The notes under the pieces were generated by a model that was not told the origin of the DNA, did not search any database, and saw nothing but the letters and a program-made list of their open reading frames with translations. The position numbers and the translations under genes were made by a program. Shown here piece by piece: positions 9,541-17,935 of a stretch of 64,000 nt of DNA. The DNA comes from an uncultured Pelagibacteraceae bacterium (GTDB lineage Bacteria > Pseudomonadota > Alphaproteobacteria > Pelagibacterales > Pelagibacteraceae). Each line of letters opens with the position of its first letter. The stretch's first letter is position 1. The stretch is from assembly GCA_902624315.1 (NCBI GenBank), contig CACNXC010000001.1, forward strand, positions 1-64,000, read 5' to 3'.

Positions 9541-10201
9541 TTATGACAATTTGATTTTTTTGACGCATATCCAAAATTTTTATATTACTGAATTCTATAT
9601 TATCAAGTAAATCAATTGATATATTTAATGACTCTTTAATTCCTTTATTTGGTAATTTTATTAAAACTCCTGAGTTCATTTCAATATCCCATCTCCCTGA
9701 GGGAAAATAGTAAAAATTTTTAATTTTATTATATTTAAATTTAGTTTGAAAAATAATATCTTTAAATTCTAAAAATTTTTCTGTTTTGAAACTTCCAAAA
9801 ACAAAAGGTAAATTTTTTGAGTAATTTTTTGTATTGATAAATTTTCCATTAGATCCAACTACATAATTTTTTCCATTTATATTCGTAGATGCTAAAAAAT
9901 TTGTTTTTTCAATTTTGATTTCAATAGATGATGGATATTTTTTTAAGACCTCATATTTTTCGATTAAATCATTTGCATTTAATATTTCTTTTAACTGAGA
10001 TTTTTCAATAGATAATAAATTTTTTAGTTTAATAAAATTCGTAATTTCTAAAAATTCATTCTCATTTAATTCTATTCCTTTAATATTGACCATATTAATT
10101 TTAGGAAGTTCGAAATTTGCCAAATTTTTGTTGTTGAAAGTGCCTAGAATGATTAATAAAAAAATATAAAAAATAATCTTTTTATTTATTTGTTGAAGCA
10201 T
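9533..10201 (-). CDS. ftsQ: Cell division protein FtsQ
   Basis: A bitopic inner-membrane protein linking early and late divisome proteins. It has a very short cytoplasmic N-terminus, one membrane segment (about residues 9-24), and a periplasmic POTRA-like domain (INMVNIKGIELNENEF onwards). A beta domain follows with a conserved-looking segment, NYVVGSNGKFI. At 222 residues it is shorter than most FtsQ proteins, mainly through loss of the cytoplasmic arm. It overlaps ddl by 20 bases upstream and the ftsA-like gene by 8 bases downstream. The call rests on architecture and position; FtsQ diverges quickly. Confidence 0.85.
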   Translation of the reverse strand: MLQQINKKIIFYIFLLIILGTFNNKNLANFELPKINMVNIKGIELNENEFLEITNFIKLKNLLSIEKSQLKEILNANDLIEKYEVLKKYPSSIEIKIEKTNFLASTNINGKNYVVGSNGKFINTKNYSKNLPFVFGSFKTEKFLEFKDIIFQTKFKYNKIKNFYYFPSGRWDIEMNSGVLIKLPNKGIKESLNISIDLLDNIEFSNIKILDMRQKNQIVIND

Positions 10202-11093
10202 CTTTTAAAATTAATTCAATAAGTTTAATAAAACTTATACCACGAAATGCAGCAATCTCAGGAACTAAAGAAAGTTTTGTCATTCCTGGCTGAGTATTAA
10301 TTTCTAAAAGATAAAACTTACCTCTATAATATTTGAAATCTGAACGAGTAACTCCTCGACAACCGACTAAACTATGTGCTTTGGAGGAAATTTTCATTAT
10401 TTGCTCAAATTTTTTTTTTGGTAAATCCACGGGTATAATGTGTTCTGTTTTTGCTTTTGGATTATATTTTGCTTGATAATCATAAAATTTTCTTTTTGGT
10501 TTTAATTCAATTGCACCAAGTTTCTTAGAACCAATCATTGCAGCCTGTATCTCTCTACCAGGTATAAATTCTTCAATAATTATTTTTTTATAATCCTCTA
10601 AATATTTCAATTTTTTTTTAATATCTTTTTTTGTACATATAAATACATTTACACTTGAACCCTCATTGATTGGTTTTATCACGACTGGAAATTTAAGTTT
10701 TTTTTCAATTATGCTAACAATATTTTTTTCATCTTTGCCGAAAGAAAAGGTCAAGAATTTTGGGGTTAATATTCTATTCTTTATGAAAATCTTTTTTGAT
10801 AACACTTTATCCATTGCTATTGATGATGAAATTACACCTGAATGAGTATAAGGAATTTTAAAACTCTCTAATATTGTTTGTATATAACCATCCTCACCAA
10901 ACTGACCATGCAACGCATTAAAAATTTTGTTTGGTTTAAATTTTTTAATAACATCAAATAACTGAAAATTTGGCTCTGCTATTTTTACAAAATAATTATT
11001 TTTTTTTAATTCCTTAGCTACTTGTTTTCCAGTATCAAGGCTGATTGCTCTTTCTTTCGAAATTCCACCTGAAATTATTAATATTTTTTTCAA
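10182..11093 (-). CDS. ddl: D-alanine--D-alanine ligase
   Basis: ATP-grasp ligase that makes the D-Ala-D-Ala dipeptide added by MurF. Visible features: N-terminal SGGISKERAISL, NALHGQFGEDG, HSGVISSSIAMDK, the ATP-grasp segment FPVVIKPINEGSSV, and the C-terminal magnesium-binding LLEINTQPGMT. At 303 residues it has the normal Ddl length. It sits between murB (one-base gap) and ftsQ (20-base overlap), the usual dcw position. Confidence 0.95.
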   Translation of the reverse strand: MKKILIISGGISKERAISLDTGKQVAKELKKNNYFVKIAEPNFQLFDVIKKFKPNKIFNALHGQFGEDGYIQTILESFKIPYTHSGVISSSIAMDKVLSKKIFIKNRILTPKFLTFSFGKDEKNIVSIIEKKLKFPVVIKPINEGSSVNVFICTKKDIKKKLKYLEDYKKIIIEEFIPGREIQAAMIGSKKLGAIELKPKRKFYDYQAKYNPKAKTEHIIPVDLPKKKFEQIMKISSKAHSLVGCRGVTRSDFKYYRGKFYLLEINTQPGMTKLSLVPEIAAFRGISFIKLIELILKDASTNK

Positions 11094-11094
11094 A

Positions 11095-12003
11095 TTATTT
11101 TAAAATCTTAATTTCTTTTTCTAATTTTATACCAGTTTTTTCTAAAACCTCTTTTGATACAAATTCAATTAAATTGTTCATATCATTAAAAGTAGCGCTA
11201 CCCTTATTTACAAAAAAATTACAATGTTTTTCTGAAATACAGGCATCACCAAAACTTTTGTCTAAAGAAACTGACTCTTTAATTAACTCCCAAACTTTCT
11301 TATTTGTTTGTGATTTAGGATTTTTAAAAGTGCTTCCACTAGTTTTGATTCTAGTAGGTTGTGCTTTTTCCTTTTTTTTAACTAAATTCTCAATTTCATT
11401 TTTTATTTGAGATGGACTAGATTTTGACCCTTTAAATGAGGCACTTAAAAAAATCAAATCATCAGATAAGTTGCTTTTTCTATACTCAAATTTTATTTCT
11501 TTGCTTGGGATAGTAATGATATTTCCAGATTTATCGATTGCTTGAACTGATATCAATATATCTTTAAATTCTTTGTTAAAACAACCAGCGTTCATTCTAA
11601 TTCCACCTCCTATTGTGCCCGGTATACAAGATAAAAACTCAAATCCACTGAGACTATTTTTTACAGCGAAATCTGATAAGGACTTATCAGTCACAGCACT
11701 TCCAGCAATTATCACATTATCTCCAAGAAGTGAGATATTATTAAAATTTTTTCCTAATTTTATAACTATACCATCAAATAAATCATCGGATATTAAAGTG
11801 TTAGAACCTGCTCCAAGAATAAATATTTTTTCCTGATTATTTACTATTTTCAAAAATTTAATCAGTTCATTAAGATTGTTAGCTTTAAAAAAAACTTTTG
11901 TTTTTCCACCAATATTGAACCAATTTTTTTTTTTAAGATCGTGCTCAAATCTTACATTTTTATCAAATTCTCCAAACAATGTTTTAAGTTGGTCTAATTT
12001 CAT
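11095..12003 (-). CDS. murB: UDP-N-acetylenolpyruvoylglucosamine reductase
   Basis: FAD-dependent reductase producing UDP-MurNAc. FAD-binding elements GAGSNTLISD and GTIGGGIRMNAG are present, as is the catalytic serine region TSGSTFKNP. The reading frame is open further upstream to an ATG at 12033, but I chose the ATG at 12003 (MKLDQL). This start overlaps the murC stop codon as TAATG, a common coupled arrangement, and gives a normal 302-residue protein. Extending upstream would put ten extra residues over the end of murC. Confidence 0.93.
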   Translation of the reverse strand: MKLDQLKTLFGEFDKNVRFEHDLKKKNWFNIGGKTKVFFKANNLNELIKFLKIVNNQEKIFILGAGSNTLISDDLFDGIVIKLGKNFNNISLLGDNVIIAGSAVTDKSLSDFAVKNSLSGFEFLSCIPGTIGGGIRMNAGCFNKEFKDILISVQAIDKSGNIITIPSKEIKFEYRKSNLSDDLIFLSASFKGSKSSPSQIKNEIENLVKKKEKAQPTRIKTSGSTFKNPKSQTNKKVWELIKESVSLDKSFGDACISEKHCNFFVNKGSATFNDMNNLIEFVSKEVLEKTGIKLEKEIKILK

Positions 12004-13397
12004 TATATTAATTTTGGGAGATGCCTCATCCAATTAGAGATGGAACCTGCCCCCATTCCGATTACGATTTTTTTTCCACTCATATTTTTTTTGATAAATT
12101 TGGCTAGTTGATAATTATCATTTACTAAAAATAATTTTACCCTTGAATTTTTTATTAAATCTTTAGCAAAATTTATATAATTAAATCCTAACTTAATTTT
12201 TTCTCCCGCTGAATATACGGGGCATAGAACAACAATATCAGCATTCTTAAACGCAAAAGAGAATTCTTTTCTTAAATCCTTAAGTCTTGACACTCTATGT
12301 GGTTGAAAAATGCAAACTTTTTCATAATCTTTATAAACCTTGTTAACACCATCCAAAACTACTTTTATTTCAGTTGGATGGTGAGCATAATCATCATAAA
12401 AATCAATGTTGTTGTAAGTAAATATTTTATTAAATCTTCTTTGAACACCTTTAAAATTTTTTAATCCTTTTTTTATATCAGAAATTGAAATACCAATAGT
12501 AATTGCAACTGCAGTAGCTGCAACAGAATTTCTTACATTGTGAATACCCAGTAATGGTATTCTTATTTTTTTAATCTTTATTTTTTTCTTATTTGGGACA
12601 TTTACTAATATGTCAAATTCTGTAAAATTTTTATTTTGATTTACATTTTTGATAAAAAAATTTGATTTTGGATTAAGTCCATAGGTATAAAAATTTCTAT
12701 TCCTTAATTTTTTAATTATCTTATTATTTACAGGGTCATCTAAACAAATAAATGATTTTCCAAAAGAAGGAACTTTTTTTATAAAATTAATAAAATATTT
12801 CTCTAAGTCATCCATAGATTTGTAAAAATCCATATGCTCTCTGTCTATATTTGTTATAATTGAATAAGTAGGAGGTATATGAAGGAAACTTCCATCAGAC
12901 TCATCTGCTTCCAAAACTGTCCAATCACTCTTTCCTAACTTAGCAGTATTTTTGATAGAATTTATTACCCCTCCATTAATAATTGTTGGATCTAATTTAG
13001 TTTTTTGCAGTATTGAGGTAATTAAAGAGGTTGTTGTGGTCTTGCCATGTGAACCAACTACAACAATATTTTTCATAAGAGAAACAATATGAGCTAACAT
13101 TCTTCCTCTGGTGATAATTGGAAGTTTTTTTCTTCTAGCTTCAATGTATTCTAAATTATTTTTTTTTATTGCTGAAGAAATGACTGCTATTGTTGCATTC
13201 TTTAAATTTTGTTTTTTTTGACCAATAAAAACTTTTATTTTTTCTTTTTTCAATCTATCTATATTTTTATTTGATGATAGGTCACTACCTTGCACTTTAA
13301 ATCCTTTACCTTTCATAATTAAAGAAAGTCCACTCATGCCAATACCACCGATGCCAATGAAGTGAATAACCTCAGTTTTTGCTAATTCAATTTTCAT
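12003..13397 (-). CDS. murC: UDP-N-acetylmuramate--L-alanine ligase
   Basis: First amino-acid ligase of the Mur pathway. The N-terminal Rossmann motif IHFIGIGGIGMSGL is the MurC signature. The ATP loop is VVGSHGKTTTTS (about residues 113-124), followed by EADESDGSF, TNIDREHMDFY and YDDYAHHPTE. At 464 residues its length is normal. The start lies inside the end of murG (11-base overlap), and its TAA overlaps the murB ATG. Confidence 0.96.
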   Translation of the reverse strand: MKIELAKTEVIHFIGIGGIGMSGLSLIMKGKGFKVQGSDLSSNKNIDRLKKEKIKVFIGQKKQNLKNATIAVISSAIKKNNLEYIEARRKKLPIITRGRMLAHIVSLMKNIVVVGSHGKTTTTSLITSILQKTKLDPTIINGGVINSIKNTAKLGKSDWTVLEADESDGSFLHIPPTYSIITNIDREHMDFYKSMDDLEKYFINFIKKVPSFGKSFICLDDPVNNKIIKKLRNRNFYTYGLNPKSNFFIKNVNQNKNFTEFDILVNVPNKKKIKIKKIRIPLLGIHNVRNSVAATAVAITIGISISDIKKGLKNFKGVQRRFNKIFTYNNIDFYDDYAHHPTEIKVVLDGVNKVYKDYEKVCIFQPHRVSRLKDLRKEFSFAFKNADIVVLCPVYSAGEKIKLGFNYINFAKDLIKNSRVKLFLVNDNYQLAKFIKKNMSGKKIVIGMGAGSISNWMRHLPKLI

Positions 13398-14451
13398 TAA
13401 TTATATTTAATATTTTTTGATTTACATTAGTCCAAGTATTTTTGTAATTTAATTTTTTTAAATTTTCCTTTTTTTGTAAAAATTCAGAATTTTCAGATAA
13501 TATATTGGTTAGAAGTTGCTCTATATTATCCTCAAATGTCTCTTGATTAAGTATCCAACAACATTCTTTTTCTTTGTAAAATAAAGCATTTTCAAATTGA
13601 TGATTATCCTTAGAGTTTGGTAATGGCACTGCGATAAATGGTATGTTTAATAAAGATAATTCAGCTAAAGTTGAAGCACCTGATCTAGTTATACAAACAT
13701 CTGAATTATTAATTATTTCTTCAAATTTTTTGTTGAAACTGAATATTAAACATTCAACATTATTTTCATCATAGAAATTTTTTAAATTGAGAATATTTTT
13801 TTCATTTGTTTGTTGTAAAATTCTGATTGGGTGTTTTTTTGAAATATTAACAATTTTATTTTTTAGATTAATATCAAAGATATTTGCTCCCTGGCTTCCT
13901 CCAACAATCAACAAATTTATTTTTTGATGGTTAAAATTTTTTTGTTTTAAGCTATAAAATTTTTCTCTTACCAAGGGAAATATAGTTTCAATTTTATTTT
14001 TATATTTTGATGGAAAATTTTTTATTTTTTCTTTGTAACAAATTATTTTTTTACACGAGCTTAAAAAAAATTTATTTGCTCTACCCAAAACTTGATTGGG
14101 TTCTAACAGGTAAATCTTTAATCTTAAGAATTTTGCTGCTAATAACAATGGAAGAGACATATAACCCCCGGTAGAGAATAATTTTTCAATATTATTTTTT
14201 TTTAATAATAAAAATGATTTTATTGTCAGTATAATTACTAATATGAAATTGATTGGAAATAAAAATATATTATTTAATCTTGGGGTATCAATAATTCTTA
14301 ATTGATAATTTTCATCATTTAAATATTTCAAGCCCCTCTTATCAGTTGTGATTATTACTTTTGCATCTCTAGATAAATGTTCATAAAGTATTACTGCGGG
14401 AATTACATGGCCTCCTGATCCTCCTGTAGTTATCAAGTAATTTTTATTCAT
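13387..14451 (-). CDS. murG: Lipid II synthase MurG
   Basis: GT-B glycosyltransferase that adds GlcNAc to lipid I on the cytoplasmic face of the membrane. The N-terminal TTGGSGGHVIPA loop, the middle VGGSQGANIFD loop and the C-terminal ITRSGASTLAEL donor-binding motif are all present. The length of 354 residues is typical. It overlaps ftsW by 8 bases and murC by 11, so it is probably translated from a coupled message with both. Confidence 0.95.
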   Translation of the reverse strand: MNKNYLITTGGSGGHVIPAVILYEHLSRDAKVIITTDKRGLKYLNDENYQLRIIDTPRLNNIFLFPINFILVIILTIKSFLLLKKNNIEKLFSTGGYMSLPLLLAAKFLRLKIYLLEPNQVLGRANKFFLSSCKKIICYKEKIKNFPSKYKNKIETIFPLVREKFYSLKQKNFNHQKINLLIVGGSQGANIFDINLKNKIVNISKKHPIRILQQTNEKNILNLKNFYDENNVECLIFSFNKKFEEIINNSDVCITRSGASTLAELSLLNIPFIAVPLPNSKDNHQFENALFYKEKECCWILNQETFEDNIEQLLTNILSENSEFLQKKENLKKLNYKNTWTNVNQKILNIINEN

Positions 14452-15577
14452 TTTGATTTAGATTTCTTTTTGTAAAATTTAAAATTATTCCAGATAAAAT
14501 TGAAATACTTATTATTGAGGAACCACCATAACTTATAAATGGTAATGTCATACCAGTTGTAGGAAATAATCTAATATTTACTCCAATATGAATTATGGTT
14601 TGCATTAATATAAGGCTTACAGATCCGACTAAAATTAATTTAATAGTTTCATCATTTTCAAAATTAACTTTTTTAAACACTGAGTAAATAAAGACTAAAA
14701 ACAATAAAAAGATTAAAATTATGGCAATTACACCAAACTCTTCAGAAATTACTGAAATAATATAATCTGTATGTGCCTCTGGAACTCTATTTTTTAAAGT
14801 CCCCTCTCCTATACCTTTCCCAAAAAAGCCTCCACTCGTAATGGACTCTAAAGCTTTGTCTGATTGAAAATTGTAAGTTCCGGTTTCAGAATCTATAAAA
14901 GATATTAACCTATTTTTAATATAAGTAAATTTTGAAACAAAAAAAATTAAATAAAAAAATATTAAAATAATTGATGAAAATAAGAAAAAAAGTAAAAATA
15001 TACTTACACCCGAAGTAAATATCAAAACTGACCAACTAAAAAAAACTAAAAGAGTTTGTCCTATATCTGGCTGTAACGATAATAATAAGGCAATACCTAA
15101 AGTTATTATAAAAGAACATAAATACTTTATATAAATATTGCTAAATTTCTGGCTACACAATATCAAGCTTATAAAAATGATAAGAAATGGCTTAACTAAT
15201 TCTATAGGTTGAAATCTGGGTAGGAAATATAGATCTATCCATCTTTTTGAACCCTTAACTTCTACTCCAATAATAGGCACTAAAATTAAAAATATTAGTG
15301 ATAAGAAAAATAATAGATAAGAATATTTTAGAAGTTGTTCTTTTTTAATTGAGGATAATACAAAAATTATAATTATCCCTAACAAAATAAAAACTAAATG
15401 TTTAAAAAAAAATTGGTAATCATTTGTATCTAATTTATCAGATACAATTAATGATGTGGAAACTAAGGAGAAAAATAAACCAGTTAAAAATAATAAAACA
15501 ATCAGTGAAAAAAGAAACTTATCAATATTTTTCCACCAATCATAATAGATACCAAATAAAGTATTCTTATTTTTCAT
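14444..15577 (-). CDS. ftsW: SEDS peptidoglycan polymerase FtsW
   Basis: Septal glycan polymerase of the SEDS family, working with FtsI. About ten hydrophobic membrane segments are visible. Family motifs include KGSKRWIDL followed by FQPIELVKPF, the large extracellular loop region with GGFFGKGIGEG and VPEAHTDYI, and the C-terminal TTGMTLPFISYGGSS. At 377 residues its length is normal. It overlaps murD by 11 bases and murG by 8, as usual in the cluster. Confidence 0.95.
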   Translation of the reverse strand: MKNKNTLFGIYYDWWKNIDKFLFSLIVLLFLTGLFFSLVSTSLIVSDKLDTNDYQFFFKHLVFILLGIIIIFVLSSIKKEQLLKYSYLLFFLSLIFLILVPIIGVEVKGSKRWIDLYFLPRFQPIELVKPFLIIFISLILCSQKFSNIYIKYLCSFIITLGIALLLSLQPDIGQTLLVFFSWSVLIFTSGVSIFLLFFLFSSIILIFFYLIFFVSKFTYIKNRLISFIDSETGTYNFQSDKALESITSGGFFGKGIGEGTLKNRVPEAHTDYIISVISEEFGVIAIILIFLLFLVFIYSVFKKVNFENDETIKLILVGSVSLILMQTIIHIGVNIRLFPTTGMTLPFISYGGSSIISISILSGIILNFTKRNLNQNE

Positions 15578-16853
15578 ACATAAATCTTTTTACTAATCGA
15601 TTAAAATATAAACCTCTTTCTTCGAAGTTTTTAAACCTATCAAACGACGCTGCACAAGGGCTAAATAATATAGTATATTTAACAGATCTTTTTTTTTTGA
15701 TTATAGAAAAAACGTTTTTCACTGCGTCTTGTAAATTTTTGTAATTTTTAAATTTTACTTTACTTCTTAGCTGTTTATTAAAAAAATTTTTATTTTCTCC
15801 ATAAATAAAAGCAGTAACATTACTTAAATCTTTTTTTTTTAATTCTAATTTGTCGCCTTTTTTATAAATACCACCCAATAACCATAATATGTTGGAGTCT
15901 TTTTTTAATATTCCAACGGAAGATGAGAAACTGGTAGATTTTGAGTCATTTATGATAGTGAGATACTTCTTTTGGATAATAATTTGTTGGCGATATTTCA
16001 AACCCTTAAAATTTTTTATCGTTTTTTGTAAAAGATAGTTTTTTAGTTTTAATTTTTTTGCCAATTCTATAATAAAAGATAGATTTTCTCTATTTGACTC
16101 AGTTAAAAAATATTTATTTTTGATTTCTAGAAAATCATTGTAATTTTTTTTTGTATTTACTTTAACAATTTTACAATTAAATTTTTTAGTTTTTAATTTT
16201 CTCGAAATTAGTACGTCATCGCTTTTTACAAATGCTAAACAACTTTTGGATTGAGAATCTAAAAGTTTAAATTTTGCATCAACGTAATTTTGAAGAGTTT
16301 TATGTCTTTCAAGATGATCAGGTTTAATATTCAAGATTATTGAATATTTTGAGGTAAATAACTGACTGTAATCTAGCTGGTAAGAAGATGCCTCTATCAC
16401 AAAAATTGTATTTTTTGATATTCTTTTTTCATTTAATGGAGGGTTGCCAATGTTTCCAATAAGTCTCACATCTTTTTTTTGATCTTTTAAAACTTCATAT
16501 AAAATTTTAGCAGTAGTAGATTTTCCATTGGTGCCTGTAATAGTAATGCATTTATTTTTATAAAAAGTAAAAAATACATCTATATCCGTATAAATTTTTT
16601 TCTTATTAAGTTTTAGAAATTTAGATAATTTACAATTAAAAATATTGATACCAGGGCTAATAATGATTATGTCAAATTTTATTTTTAATAATTTTAATTT
16701 AGAAATTTGCTTTGGATGTGTATTTTTTAAATCATCAAATAGATAAATATCAGCTTTATTTCTTAAAAATCTAAAAGATGATATTCCACTTTTTCCAAGA
16801 CCATAGATTAATATTTTTTTTTTCAAAAAAATATTTTCAATTTTTTTTTTCAT
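15567..16853 (-). CDS. murD: UDP-MurNAc-L-alanine--D-glutamate ligase
   Basis: Adds D-glutamate to UDP-MurNAc-L-Ala. Visible are the N-terminal ILIYGLGKSGISS, the ATP loop TITGTNGKSTTAK, EASSYQLDY and NIKPDHLERH, and C-terminal LFSPCAASFDRF. The frame is open upstream to an ATG at 16937, but the ATG at 16853 is preferred. It overlaps the mraY stop as ATGA and begins directly before the Rossmann strand, giving 428 residues. The longer form would lie over the mraY coding sequence and add 28 unrelated residues. Confidence 0.93.
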   Translation of the reverse strand: MKKKIENIFLKKKILIYGLGKSGISSFRFLRNKADIYLFDDLKNTHPKQISKLKLLKIKFDIIIISPGINIFNCKLSKFLKLNKKKIYTDIDVFFTFYKNKCITITGTNGKSTTAKILYEVLKDQKKDVRLIGNIGNPPLNEKRISKNTIFVIEASSYQLDYSQLFTSKYSIILNIKPDHLERHKTLQNYVDAKFKLLDSQSKSCLAFVKSDDVLISRKLKTKKFNCKIVKVNTKKNYNDFLEIKNKYFLTESNRENLSFIIELAKKLKLKNYLLQKTIKNFKGLKYRQQIIIQKKYLTIINDSKSTSFSSSVGILKKDSNILWLLGGIYKKGDKLELKKKDLSNVTAFIYGENKNFFNKQLRSKVKFKNYKNLQDAVKNVFSIIKKKRSVKYTILFSPCAASFDRFKNFEERGLYFNRLVKRFMYEK

Positions 16854-17935
16854 CTCAATTTTAAAGTAGCTAATCCTATCATTGCAAGAATTATAGAAAT
16901 GATCCAAAACCTTATTACAACAGTCGATTCTGGCCAACCTTTTTTCTCAAAGTGATGGTGGATAGGAGCCATCTTAAAAATTCTTTTTCCTGTAAGTTTA
17001 AATGAAATAACTTGAACCATTACAGAAACCGCTTCCAATACAAAAAGGCCTCCGGTGATTGCTAAAACTATTTCATGTTTTGTTATTATTCCAACAGCTC
17101 CTAAAGACCCTCCTAAAGACAATGAACCAGTATCGCCCATAAAAATTTTAGCTGGAGGTGCATTAAACCATAAAAATCCAAGACATGAACCTATTATAGC
17201 TCCACAAAATATTGCTACCTCTCCAGTTCCCTCTATGTAAGGAATTTGTAGATAATCTGAAAATACAATATTACCAGTTACATAACTAATAAATGCAAAG
17301 CATGCTGCCACTAAAATTACTGGAACAGTTGCCAAACCATCTAAACCATCTGTCAAATTGACTGCATTTGATGAACCAATTATCACAAATATTGCAAAAG
17401 GAATAAAAAACCAACCAAGATTAATGATTAAGTTTTTAAAAAATGGAAAATATAAATTAGTTATATTTTGGTAATCTATGAAATTTACATAAATAACAAC
17501 ACCAATAATTGATAATATAATTTGTAAAATTATTTTAAATTTAGATGAAATTCCTGAAGAGTTACTATACTTTATCTTTTTATAATCATCAAATGCTCCT
17601 AAAAGTCCAAATGAAACAGCAACGTACACACAAAACAAAATATTTATATTTGATAAGTCTGCCCACAAAATTACTGATGTGAGTAAACCTAATAGAATAA
17701 TTAATCCACCCATGGTTGGTGTACCAATTTTTTTAATTATATGATCTTCAGGTCCGTCATCTCTTATAGGATTTAAAATTTTTTGATTAGAGAAGAATTT
17801 TATAAACGGCCCTCCAATTATTAAAACTATTACGAGTGATGTGAAAACAGATAAACCAGTTCTGAAAGTTAAGTATTTAAAAACATTCAAAAATCCAAAC
17901 GTATCTACATAGTTTAATAAAAATTGATAAAGCAT
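16850..17935 (-). CDS. mraY: Phospho-MurNAc-pentapeptide transferase MraY
   Basis: Integral membrane enzyme that makes lipid I on undecaprenyl phosphate. About ten membrane segments are visible, with catalytic aspartates in FDDYKK and NLTDGLDGLA, the FMGDTGSLSLGG motif, and the conserved C-terminal MAPIHHHFEKKGW. At 361 residues its length is normal. It directly abuts the murEF fusion gene with no spacer, and its TGA overlaps the murD ATG. Confidence 0.97.
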   Translation of the reverse strand: MLYQFLLNYVDTFGFLNVFKYLTFRTGLSVFTSLVIVLIIGGPFIKFFSNQKILNPIRDDGPEDHIIKKIGTPTMGGLIILLGLLTSVILWADLSNINILFCVYVAVSFGLLGAFDDYKKIKYSNSSGISSKFKIILQIILSIIGVVIYVNFIDYQNITNLYFPFFKNLIINLGWFFIPFAIFVIIGSSNAVNLTDGLDGLATVPVILVAACFAFISYVTGNIVFSDYLQIPYIEGTGEVAIFCGAIIGSCLGFLWFNAPPAKIFMGDTGSLSLGGSLGAVGIITKHEIVLAITGGLFVLEAVSVMVQVISFKLTGKRIFKMAPIHHHFEKKGWPESTVVIRFWIISIILAMIGLATLKLR